Below are positions 15,790 through 22,489 of a stretch of 22,489 nucleotides of DNA, piece after piece (within the stretch, counting starts at the first letter, position 1; the number at the start of each line of letters is the position of its first letter). Source of the stretch: CAYYBE01 sp964470345 (GTDB taxonomy: Bacteria; Babelota; Babeliae; Babelales; Babelaceae); contig CAYYBE010000012.1 of NCBI GenBank assembly GCA_964470345.1, positions 1 to 22,489 of the forward strand. The letters are read 5' to 3'. The translations under genes and the position numbers were made by a program. The notes beneath the pieces were generated by a model that made no database searches, was not told the DNA's origin, and saw nothing but the letters and a program-made list of their open reading frames with translations.

Positions 15790-15859
15790 GATTACTCCTG
15801 TTTCTTATATACTTTATGTGGTAGCTTACTTCACGAGTACCAAATGCGCAAGGAGATAT
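15790..15859. promoter_or_regulatory. Short divergent promoter region
   Basis: Seventy bases serve both the leftward TPR gene and the rightward S2P-like gene. TATACT at 15808-15813 is a rightward -10 candidate, with a poor TTCATG at 15785-15790 as -35. The overlapping TATATAAG read leftward could serve the TPR gene. Both genes have clear Shine-Dalgarno sites (AGGAG). Confidence 0.35.
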
Positions 15860-16570
15860 ATGACCCTACAATCTGTCGAACTTATTATTGGAACGGTAAC
15901 CATTATTTTTGCCTATTTCGTTTCTGTTACCCTTGTTGGTCTTGCAGAAGCAGCTGTTGCCAAATGGGCGGGAGATGACACTCCAGAACAGCTTGGATTT
16001 CTTTCGGGAAACCCGATGGCCTATTTTAGCTTTTTCGGTTTTATCTGTACGGTAATCTTTGGATTTGGCTGGGGGCAAAACCTCCCGTTTAATCCCCATA
16101 ATGTACACCGCCGTCATAAAACGCTTGCTGTTGCCGGCGTCTATCTTGCTCAGCCCTTTTTTGCACTTTTGCTTGCGGTCATTACGCTCGTCTTGTGTGT
16201 CATTATTGCTGGCCCTGAATCGCTCAACTTTGTTTTCTGGCGCATTTTTTCTAATGCGGTCCCTTTTCAAAAACTTGCGGCGACCTACCCCGAACGCTCT
16301 TCAATGATTATCGTTACTACTGTATTTCTTCTTTCCCTTGTTGCCCTTAATCTCTTTCTTGCAACGCTCAGTTTGATTACCAATTTTTTCCATTTTATTC
16401 TCTATATTGGCGCTGAACATGGGTATGATTATATGCGGTACGCAGACGCTATTGCGTTTGTCGGACCTCTTATTATCTTTCTCTTGTTCACCGGGAGAAT
16501 TCTGTTAACGCTCACCTCGCTGGTCGTTTCTCTTGCCTATAAATTTTCTGCTCTGTGTGGAGTCTGCTGA
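15860..16570 (+). CDS. Site-2-protease-like (M50B) membrane protein without zinc ligands
   Basis: 236 residues with about five or six membrane segments. It follows the layout of M50B/YwhC-type site-2 proteases: a helix with the motif before AxVAKxxGDDT, then NP, then a helix, then GFGWGQNLPFNPHN (68-81), where the family has GFGWAKPVPVNPYN, then an AG...FFALLLAVI helix resembling AGPLANLLLA. In active members the first helix carries HExxH and the next segment NPxxHIDP. Here those positions read VGLAE (26-30) and NPMAYFS (51-57), so both His, the Glu and the Asp ligands are missing. It is therefore probably a non-catalytic relative. The ATG at 15860 has AGGAG five bases upstream; an earlier in-frame ATG at 15788 overlaps the divergent gene and lacks a site. 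The stop overlaps the tyrS start as TGATG. Confidence 0.75.
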   Translation: MTLQSVELIIGTVTIIFAYFVSVTLVGLAEAAVAKWAGDDTPEQLGFLSGNPMAYFSFFGFICTVIFGFGWGQNLPFNPHNVHRRHKTLAVAGVYLAQPFFALLLAVITLVLCVIIAGPESLNFVFWRIFSNAVPFQKLAATYPERSSMIIVTTVFLLSLVALNLFLATLSLITNFFHFILYIGAEHGYDYMRYADAIAFVGPLIIFLLFTGRILLTLTSLVVSLAYKFSALCGVC

Positions 16571-17760
16571 TGAAAACAGATATACAAACATTACTCGCTG
16601 GAACAGCACAAGTTATTTCACCTGCTGAGCTTGAAAAAAAATTAGCCAGCGGGAAAAAGCTAACAATCAAATTTGGGGCAGATCCAACGGCACCGAATTT
16701 ACACTTGGGACATGCCGTTGTATTACAAAAACTTCGCCAGTTTCAAGATCTTGGCCATACCGTTGTCTTTTTGATTGGTGACTTTACCGCCCGCATTGGC
16801 GACCCAACCGGCCGCTCAAAAACCCGTCCGCCATTAAGCGAAGAACAGATTGCTACCAACAGTAAAACCTACTTTGAACAAGTCGGCAGAGTTTTAGATC
16901 CTCAAAAGATTGTGATTCGTTACAATTCTGAGTGGCTTGGAGCACTTTCAAGCGCTGACTGGATAAAACTATGTGCCAAAGTTACCCTTGCACGACTCAT
17001 AGAACGGGAAGATTTTGCCCAGCGCATGGAAGCACATCAACCGATTGGCTTTCATGAACTTTTGTACCCGATTTTACAGGGGTATGATTCGGTTGCTCTC
17101 AAAGCTGACGTAGAACTTGGTGGAACTGACCAGACGTTTAACTTAATTATGGGCCGTTTTTTGCAAGAACAAGAGGGTCAAGCGCCGCAAGCAGTTATGA
17201 CCATGCCGTTACTCGAAGGTCTTGATGGCGTTGCCAAGATGTCAAAATCGTACGGCAATGATGTCGGTCTTGCTGAGCCGGCACCTGACGCCTATGGAAA
17301 ACTAATGTCGATGTCTGACACACTCATGTGGCGCTATTATGAAGTTCTGCTACAAATGCCCGTCGCTGAAATTGCCCAGCTGAAAGCTGACGTTGCTGCA
17401 AGCAAGGCGCACCCTATGGATCTCAAAAAGCAGCTTGCCTTTAAGATTATTGCCCGATTTTGGTCTGAACAAGAAGCACAAAGTGCTCAGCAAAATTTTG
17501 AGCAACTGTTCCAGAAAAAAGATCTTTCACAGGCGCAAGAGTTTGTGTTACCCACTTCTGTTCCTGAAACACTTTCGATTATCGAGCTGGTAAAATTACT
17601 TGACCCAAGCTTGAGTAATTCAGAAATACGGCGACTTATTCTGGCAAGTGCAATTTCACTCGATGAGCAGAAATGTACCGACCCAAAAGCGATAATTACC
17701 CTAACTGCAGGACTCGTTGTCCGGGTTGGAAAGCATCGCTTTTATAAATTGGTGCGGTAA
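16570..17760 (+). CDS. tyrS: Tyrosyl-tRNA synthetase
   Basis: 396 residues, a class I synthetase charging tRNA-Tyr. The motif FGADPTAPNLHLGHAVVL places HLGH at 45-48; DFTARIGDPTGRS lies at 71-83, VELGGTDQTFN at 181-191, and KMSKS at 223-227. A C-terminal S4 RNA-binding domain spans about 335-396. The GADPTAPxLHLGH wording and overall length fit the TyrZ-like bacterial group rather than the E. coli TyrS group. The ATG at 16570 overlaps the previous stop by one base (TGATG) and has GGAG at 16559-16562, so the two genes are coupled. An in-frame ATG at 16555 lacks a site. It ends 10 bases before the convergent phosphatase gene. Confidence 0.96.
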   Translation: MKTDIQTLLAGTAQVISPAELEKKLASGKKLTIKFGADPTAPNLHLGHAVVLQKLRQFQDLGHTVVFLIGDFTARIGDPTGRSKTRPPLSEEQIATNSKTYFEQVGRVLDPQKIVIRYNSEWLGALSSADWIKLCAKVTLARLIEREDFAQRMEAHQPIGFHELLYPILQGYDSVALKADVELGGTDQTFNLIMGRFLQEQEGQAPQAVMTMPLLEGLDGVAKMSKSYGNDVGLAEPAPDAYGKLMSMSDTLMWRYYEVLLQMPVAEIAQLKADVAASKAHPMDLKKQLAFKIIARFWSEQEAQSAQQNFEQLFQKKDLSQAQEFVLPTSVPETLSIIELVKLLDPSLSNSEIRRLILASAISLDEQKCTDPKAIITLTAGLVVRVGKHRFYKLVR

Positions 17761-17770
17761 CACGAGCGCT

Positions 17771-18484
17771 TTATCCGATTGTGTAAAAATAGTTAGGCAA
17801 TTTGACTGCGTGGCCGATATGAGGACCGAAGTGGTCACTCAATTGGTCGCCGACAGAACCAACAATATCGTATCCCTCTTTGGCCAATTTTGCTCGCTGC
17901 GCTGGTTTATATACCGACGCTTTCTCTTGACGATTTTCGCAATTACGCGTGATCAGTTTTGCATAGCCAACAAATCCATGAGCTCGTAAATTCTTAATCG
18001 TTGCCTCACGTTCGCTTGCAAAACGCCCGGTTAAGAAAACTATCTTGAATCCATGATTCAGTAAAAAATCATAGAGACGCTTTATGCCATGGATCATGGG
18101 AGCATCTGCCTTCAATACCCAATTGTGAAAGATGTCTTGGATATAGCCAAACTCTGTCTCTTTTTGGTGGGGATATGTTGAAAGAACTGAGTCATCAATA
18201 TCAAAAATCACCGTTGGATTTTTAATTTCTGTAAGATTAAGATCATTAAAATAGAGGATCGCTTCATCGATCACTTGATCGATTTCTTTGTCAAAGCAAC
18301 CCGAGTCGTAATAGTCGGTTATCGCTTTTTTCGCGTCAGTCAGGTTCATCGGCTTAACGGAACAGTTCCGATTCTGTTCCTGAAGCGCATGCCCCTTATA
18401 TGAAGATTCTACATAAGAATCAAACCCAGCAAAACTCAAAAATACGAAAAGAATAATTTGGTATTTTTTAAAAAACTGTAACAT
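17771..18484 (-). CDS. Exported HAD-superfamily acid phosphatase (PF03767-like)
   Basis: 237 residues. A signal peptide covers about 1-25 (KYQIILFVFLSFAGF). The phosphatase domain has the HAD motif 1 FDIDDSVLS (94-102), with D95 as nucleophile and D97 as acid/base, motif 2 FLTGR (150-154), YKPAQRAKLAKEGYDI around 192-207, and motif 4 VGDQLSDHFG (211-220), ending with VKLPNYFY. The run from YK.xxR to GDQxSD and KLPN is characteristic of the plant/bacterial class B-type family (PF03767), which removes phosphate from small organic esters. Export implies it acts on phosphomonoesters outside the inner membrane. The ATG at 18484 was chosen for AAAGGGG six bases upstream and the signal peptide behind it; the longer frame upstream is not conserved-looking. 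A good leftward promoter lies at 18519-18547. Confidence 0.9.
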   Translation of the reverse strand: MLQFFKKYQIILFVFLSFAGFDSYVESSYKGHALQEQNRNCSVKPMNLTDAKKAITDYYDSGCFDKEIDQVIDEAILYFNDLNLTEIKNPTVIFDIDDSVLSTYPHQKETEFGYIQDIFHNWVLKADAPMIHGIKRLYDFLLNHGFKIVFLTGRFASEREATIKNLRAHGFVGYAKLITRNCENRQEKASVYKPAQRAKLAKEGYDIVGSVGDQLSDHFGPHIGHAVKLPNYFYTIG

Positions 18485-18518
18485 CGTAAACCCCTTTAGT
18501 TTATACAGAAACTTTCCC

Positions 18519-18547
18519 TTTATAACCATACCGAAAACGACCTGCAA
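18519..18547 (-). promoter_or_regulatory. Sigma70-type promoter for the acid phosphatase gene
   Basis: Reading leftward, TTGCAG (18547-18542) and TATAAA (18524-18519) are 17 bases apart. Transcription would start near 18512, giving a leader of under 30 bases to the ATG at 18484. Confidence 0.6.
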
Positions 18548-18572
18548 AAAACAATAATCTGAGGGCCAAATC

Positions 18573-18602
18573 TTGTTTTCCCAGGCCGCAATCCGATAAG
18601 AT
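18573..18602 (+). promoter_or_regulatory. Possible promoter for lon
   Basis: TTGTTT (18573-18578) and TAAGAT (18597-18602) are 18 bases apart, a moderate match. It leaves a leader of about 45 bases. No heat-shock sigma32 pattern or CIRCE element was seen. Confidence 0.35.
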
Positions 18603-18652
18603 GAGTTGTAGGGACATAAAGCCAAAGAACAAACTACTAAAGGGGGTAGGAC

Positions 18653-21001
18653 GTGAAGGCAGCAGCACAAAAGAAGACAGACACTTTGCCTGAAATTCTT
18701 CCAATTATTCCAACGATCGACGTTGTTGTATTCCCAAGAATGATCGTTCCACTTTTGGTTCTTGATGAAAGAATCATTCGTGGTATCGAACAGGCTTTGG
18801 AAAGTGAATCAAAATTAGTACTACTGCTTGCATCACAAAAACAATCGTCCAATCACCAAGGGGCAATTGGGACAAAAGATCTTTTCGAGGTTGGTACTGT
18901 CGCTTCAATTATGCGATTAATCAAGATGCCTGAGGGGGGTATCAAGATTCTCGTACAAGGACACTATAAGGCACGAGTGCAATCGATTACGACTGAAAAT
19001 GAAATTCTCTGTGCTCAAGTGAACTATCTTAATTTTAATACAACTGAGAACCAAACTGAGATCGCCGAACAAGTAAAAAACATTAAAGGTACACTTGAGA
19101 AATTGACCAATGCAGGACAAGGACTCAGCCCAGATTTCCATATTATCTTGTCCAAAATTAACGATCCAGAAAAAATAGCTGATTTTATCATTTCCCATCT
19201 TTCTCTGCCGGTAGCTGAAGCTCAACCATTACTTGAGATTGAAAGCTATTCTGAATTTCTTTCAAAACTGCATGAGCATCTTGCCAAAGAAATCGAAGTT
19301 GCAGAAGTACAAGAACGAATCAAAAATCATGCTCGAGATTCAATGAATCGCTCACAAAAAGAGTTCTATTTACGTGAACAACTTAAGGCTATCAAGAAAG
19401 AACTTGGCGACGAAGATAGTGACGAAATCGAAAAATTCCGCACAAAACTAACCGAACTTAAACTCAACGAAGAAGCTACACAAGAAATTGAACGCCAGAT
19501 TAATCGGCTTGAAAAAACAACGCCAGATTCAATGGAAGCTGCCGTTTTACGCAGCTATCTTGAGCTCGCTCTCAGCTTGCCATGGAACCATGAAACGACC
19601 GACAATCTTGATCTTAACCAAGTGCGCGCGGTGCTCGACCATGACCACTACGGCATGAAGGATGTTAAAGAACGTATTTTGGATTTCATTTCGATCAAAG
19701 CACTTAAAAAAGATGGTGCTACACCGATCTTATGCCTTTTTGGCCCTCCAGGAACTGGTAAAACTTCGCTTGGCGCCTCGATAGCAAAAAGCTTGGGACG
19801 TGAATATTTACGCATTTCTTTGGGCGGCGTAAAAGATGAAGCTGAAATCCGTGGTCATCGCCGCACATATGTCGGCGCTATGCCAGGCAGATTCATCCAA
19901 GGCTTGCGCAAAGCAAAGTCCAAGAACCCTGTCATCATCATCGACGAGTTAGACAAACTGGGGGCAGATTTTAGGGGTGATCCTGCATCAGCAATGTTAG
20001 AAGTCTTGGATCCAAATCAAAATAAAACATTTTACGACAACTATTTGGGCATTCCATTTGATCTTTCCCACGTGTTTTTTATTGCAACAGCAAACTCGCT
20101 CGACACCATTCCCGGACCACTGCGTGACCGTATGGAGATCATTCAATTAACGGGATATTCTCCAGAAGAAAAGATCAGGATCGCTTCAGAGCACTTGGTA
20201 CAGCAAGCGCTGGAAAGCACAGGACTTGAAGGCAAGGGAATCGAGATCCCCAAACCGGTTATCGAATCGATTATTCTTGATTACACCAGAGAATCAGGGG
20301 TGCGTGAACTAGGTCGTATGCTCAAAAAGCTCTGCTCAAAGGCAGCACGTATCTTAGTGGAAAAAGGGGAAGCTCCGGTCTTTACGCCAGAGAATATCGA
20401 AACCTATCTTGGACCAAAACGGTTTATCGATGAAGAGTCGAATAAAGAGAATAAAGTTGGTATTTGCAACGGTCTTGCCTGGACAGCCTACGGCGGCGAG
20501 ATGATTAAGATCGAAGTCGTTATGATGCCGGGCAAAGGACAGTTAATTCTGACCGGTCAGCTTGGTGATGTAATGAAAGAATCTGCACAAGCAGCGCTCA
20601 GTTATGCTCGTGCTCATGCAGCAGAATTTGGGATCGACCAAACAGCATTTACTGCGTACGATCTTCACATTCACGTCCCTGCTGGAGCAGTACCAAAAGA
20701 TGGCCCTTCTGCCGGAATAACCATGTTAACTGCAGTACTTTCTGCATTAACAGGCCGCAAAATTGACGCAGATTACGCGATGACGGGTGAGATCAACTTA
20801 CAGGGCAACATCATGCCTATCGGTGGCGTAAAAGAGAAGATCTTAGCTGCTAAGCGTAACGGTATCCATCACGTAATTTTACCCAACAAGAATAAGCAGG
20901 ATATCCAAGGCATTGAAGAGCTGGTCAAAGGCGTACAACTTATCTGGGCCGGACATGCCAACGATATTTTAAATCAAGTGTTATTGAAGAAAGTAGAATA
21001 A
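18653..21001 (+). CDS. lon: ATP-dependent Lon protease
   Basis: 782 residues, cytosolic, degrading misfolded and selected regulatory proteins. The N-terminal LON substrate-binding domain is about 13-210, with a coiled region after it (MNRSQKEFYLREQLKAIKKELGD, 231-253). The AAA+ module carries Walker A GPPGTGKT at 364-371 and Walker B VIIIDELDK at 427-435. The serine protease domain has KDGPSAGITM with S686 and GGVKEKILAA with K729 as the catalytic dyad, 43 residues apart as in E. coli Lon. The start is GTG at 18653, supported by AAAGGGGG six bases upstream and by the LPIIPTIDVVVFPRM N-terminus. Transcription ends at a strong terminator. Lon commonly degrades antitoxins, so it is a plausible partner of the RelE-type pair in this window; that link is general knowledge, not shown here. 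Confidence 0.97.
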   Translation: MKAAAQKKTDTLPEILPIIPTIDVVVFPRMIVPLLVLDERIIRGIEQALESESKLVLLLASQKQSSNHQGAIGTKDLFEVGTVASIMRLIKMPEGGIKILVQGHYKARVQSITTENEILCAQVNYLNFNTTENQTEIAEQVKNIKGTLEKLTNAGQGLSPDFHIILSKINDPEKIADFIISHLSLPVAEAQPLLEIESYSEFLSKLHEHLAKEIEVAEVQERIKNHARDSMNRSQKEFYLREQLKAIKKELGDEDSDEIEKFRTKLTELKLNEEATQEIERQINRLEKTTPDSMEAAVLRSYLELALSLPWNHETTDNLDLNQVRAVLDHDHYGMKDVKERILDFISIKALKKDGATPILCLFGPPGTGKTSLGASIAKSLGREYLRISLGGVKDEAEIRGHRRTYVGAMPGRFIQGLRKAKSKNPVIIIDELDKLGADFRGDPASAMLEVLDPNQNKTFYDNYLGIPFDLSHVFFIATANSLDTIPGPLRDRMEIIQLTGYSPEEKIRIASEHLVQQALESTGLEGKGIEIPKPVIESIILDYTRESGVRELGRMLKKLCSKAARILVEKGEAPVFTPENIETYLGPKRFIDEESNKENKVGICNGLAWTAYGGEMIKIEVVMMPGKGQLILTGQLGDVMKESAQAALSYARAHAAEFGIDQTAFTAYDLHIHVPAGAVPKDGPSAGITMLTAVLSALTGRKIDADYAMTGEINLQGNIMPIGGVKEKILAAKRNGIHHVILPNKNKQDIQGIEELVKGVQLIWAGHANDILNQVLLKKVE

Positions 21002-21029
21002 AGAAACAACAAGAATTCCCGAGAAACCT

Positions 21030-21071
21030 CAAGGGCGACGTTAACCAAAAGTTAACGTCGCCCTTGTTTTT
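21030..21071 (+). terminator. Intrinsic terminator of lon
   Basis: A perfect 16-bp stem (21030-21045 with 21051-21066, centred on GTTAAC) with a 5-base loop is followed by TTTTT at 21067-21071. It lies 28 bases after the lon stop. On the other strand no U-run follows the stem, so it serves mainly lon. Confidence 0.95.
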
Positions 21072-21077
21072 AAGTCT

Positions 21078-22184
21078 TTAAACCAAATTCATAGGATGTA
21101 ACGAATCAGGTGGCGTGCTACGGGCCCCGTACTGCCTTGGTGCAACTCTCAAAATTTTAGCACCGGCTTCAAAACCAGTACCAGCCACAGCCACATTTCC
21201 ATCGGGCAAACCAGTCATTGATGTGACAGGAAATCCACATGGGATTTCTTGCTCACAAATACCATCATGAATATCCCAAATTTGCACTAATCCTGTACTT
21301 GCATCTCCTAAAGAACCTGCATATTCGACCGAAGCCAATCGGCCATCAGGCAAAGCCGCCATGAGCATGGGCCCTGCTTTCGTTCTAATGGTACGCAACA
21401 GAGTAATACCGTCTTTTATTTCAATAGTATTGTATCGGCTCCAGGCCGTTGTCCATCCAAATGTTATTCTCTGCGTCTGTTCATGATCAAAATCTCGCGC
21501 TTCATTCCATCTATTCTGTTGCGCATCCCATCGATAGGCGGCGCTCCCATTTCGCGCAATCAGATGATAGTGACCATCATGCCTCTCAATATCTAACGTT
21601 ATGTGCGCACGTAAATCCTCATCATCCTCATGTTCGTCAGGAGGATATGGAATAGTTTGTTCCAAACGACCAGTTTGCAAATCTAGGATATAAATGCTTC
21701 GTACTTCAAAAAACCGAATCGCTATGCGCTCATCAGACAGAGGGGTCATCGACTGAACCGACCGAACGCCATGCGGACTAACAAAATCAAAACTCTGTAA
21801 ACATTTTCGACGTTGTCCATCCCAAACTTTTATCGTAATACGTTCTTTCAGATCCCAAGGCTCCAAGAGGCCGTATGCTTTCTTATTCGCTGTGACTAGG
21901 TGCGCGTTTGGCAAAACAGCCAAGGCATCAACAGAAAAGCCACAATAGAAAGTGTCGCGATATTTTCTGTTCCACCACCACCTGTACAGTGCATACGCCC
22001 CTACCACCGCCGCGCCGACACCGGCTGCTTTGGTCAGGCGTGGATGCGAAGATACGAATGATTTTACAGGTTCGACCAAGCGCGAAGAGAAGGAACGAGT
22101 GGCCGCGGCTGCATGGACATCATAGAACATCGCCAAAGGTGTAACGAGAGTCAGAAGTGCGAGAAAATATTTAGCGAATTTCAT
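21078..22184 (-). CDS. Exported WD40-repeat protein, unknown function
   Basis: 368 residues. A signal peptide (about 1-27, AKYFLALLTLVTPLAMFYDVHA) is followed by a hydrophobic Gly/Ala segment at 46-76 (SHPRLTKAAGVGAAVVGAYA, then Trp-rich and basic) that probably anchors it. The remainder is beta-propeller-like. WD40 blades are visible as VDALAVLPNAHLVTANKK with ITIKVWDGQRRKCLQSF, LMAALPDGRLASVEYAG with LVQIWDIHDGICEQEI, and VTSMTGLPDGNVAVAG; the middle blades are degenerate. Bacterial WD40 proteins usually bind other proteins. GGGAG about eight bases before the ATG at 22184 supports this start; upstream in-frame codons read through the neighbour's end and are not signal-like. The gene lies 4 bases after the preceding WD40 gene, so they form an operon. 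Confidence 0.82.
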   Translation of the reverse strand: MKFAKYFLALLTLVTPLAMFYDVHAAAATRSFSSRLVEPVKSFVSSHPRLTKAAGVGAAVVGAYALYRWWWNRKYRDTFYCGFSVDALAVLPNAHLVTANKKAYGLLEPWDLKERITIKVWDGQRRKCLQSFDFVSPHGVRSVQSMTPLSDERIAIRFFEVRSIYILDLQTGRLEQTIPYPPDEHEDDEDLRAHITLDIERHDGHYHLIARNGSAAYRWDAQQNRWNEARDFDHEQTQRITFGWTTAWSRYNTIEIKDGITLLRTIRTKAGPMLMAALPDGRLASVEYAGSLGDASTGLVQIWDIHDGICEQEIPCGFPVTSMTGLPDGNVAVAGTGFEAGAKILRVAPRQYGARSTPPDSLHPMNLV

Positions 22185-22188
22185 GAAA

Positions 22189-22488
22189 TTACTCCCAAAA
22201 TTTAATGGTACAATTAGAAAAACTCGACACCAAACTACCATCAGGTAATACTGCCAGCGAATCAATATAGCAATCAGCGCTCCTCTGCAATTCTTTATCA
22301 CAATTACCCGTTTCACAATTCCAAACTCTTATCGCACCGTCAGAGCCACCTGAAACAAGTTGGCCATTAGGTAATGTAACCAACGAATAAATTGAACTTG
22401 TCTTACCAGCTATCACTAAATCACATTTACCAGTCCTAATGTCCCAGATTCTTATTTCAGCATCGTTACTTCCTATAGATTCAGCTGA
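22189..22488 (-). CDS. WD40-repeat protein, C-terminal part (5' end outside window)
   Basis: The frame is open to the window edge, so the N-terminus is missing; about 99 residues are visible. They contain nearly three tandem WD40 blades: NDAEIRIWDIRTGKCDLVI, then SSIYSLVTLPNGQLVSGGSDGAIRVWNCETGNC, then DSLAVLPDGSLVSSFSNCTIKFWE at the end. The blades are far more regular than those of the following gene. An in-frame GTG at 22416 falls in the middle of a blade and is not the real start. The stop is 4 bases before the ATG of the next WD40 gene, whose ribosome binding site lies in this gene's last codons. Whether this protein is exported cannot be told. Confidence 0.85.
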   Translation of the reverse strand, partial: SAESIGSNDAEIRIWDIRTGKCDLVIAGKTSSIYSLVTLPNGQLVSGGSDGAIRVWNCETGNCDKELQRSADCYIDSLAVLPDGSLVSSFSNCTIKFWE

Positions 22489-22489
22489 A

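Noticed and set aside
18571..18602. Sigma32 heat-shock promoter before lon
   Set aside because: CTTGTTTTCC resembles the start of a -35, but no CCCCAT-like -10 lies at the right distance.
21030..21071. Bidirectional terminator for lon and the WD40 gene
   Set aside because: The stem is shared but only the lon direction is followed by a T-run.
22184..22316. The two WD40 reading frames as one gene broken by a frameshift
   Set aside because: The second gene has its own ribosome binding site and a clear signal peptide directly after the first gene's stop, so they are separate genes.

Overview
The window reads as a compact chromosomal segment of a Gram-negative-type, probably host-associated bacterium. 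I favour the Dependentiae (TM6) lineage. The reasons are an archaeal/rickettsial-style valyl-tRNA synthetase, many Sec-exported proteins without recognisable families, secreted WD40 proteins, a TMTC-like membrane TPR protein and very short or overlapping gene borders. This placement is inference from gene style; no rRNA gene is present to prove it. No prophage, insertion sequence, CRISPR array, tRNA or rRNA was found.

Layout. 1-310: tail of a TPR-type protein, probably the C-terminus of a glycosyltransferase. 299-1666 (-): magnesium channel mgtE, divergent from an RluA-family pseudouridine synthase (1846-2784), which is followed by hisS (2848-4107). 4129-6439: four consecutive small, signal-peptide-bearing proteins of unknown function, mostly Ser/Thr-rich, then a 424-residue exported coiled-coil protein (6486-7760). 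Two of these genes carry the same 5' leader, a hairpin that would bury the ribosome binding site. 7743-10648 (-): valS and ybeY joined by an ATGA overlap. 10649-10848: a 200-base spacer with five perfectly phased 11-bp direct repeats and a hairpin at the end of a RelE-type toxin gene. 10849-12412 (-): toxin, antitoxin and an exported orphan protein, all touching; then proC (12499-13284). 13285-13524: a structured spacer with a patch of about 72% GC. 13525-15789 (-): membrane protein with a GT-C-like N-terminus and about eight TPRs. 15860-17760 (+): a site-2-protease-like membrane protein that has lost every zinc ligand, overlapping tyrS by one base. 17771-18484 (-): exported HAD acid phosphatase. 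18653-21001 (+): lon, closed by a strong intrinsic terminator. 21078-22488 (-): two adjacent WD40 proteins, the upstream one cut by the window edge.

How it fits together. The housekeeping genes (three aminoacyl-tRNA synthetases, a pseudouridine synthase, YbeY, Lon, ProC, MgtE) serve translation, RNA maturation, protein quality control, proline synthesis and magnesium supply. The rest is surface- or envelope-directed: exported small proteins, coiled-coil and WD40 proteins, a phosphatase and a glycosyltransferase-like TPR protein. That is the kind of load expected of a bacterium that lives in or on a eukaryotic cell. The most unusual items are the paired RBS-burying leaders, the 11-bp repeat array, the zinc-less S2P relative and a possible shared N-terminal anchor in three exported proteins.
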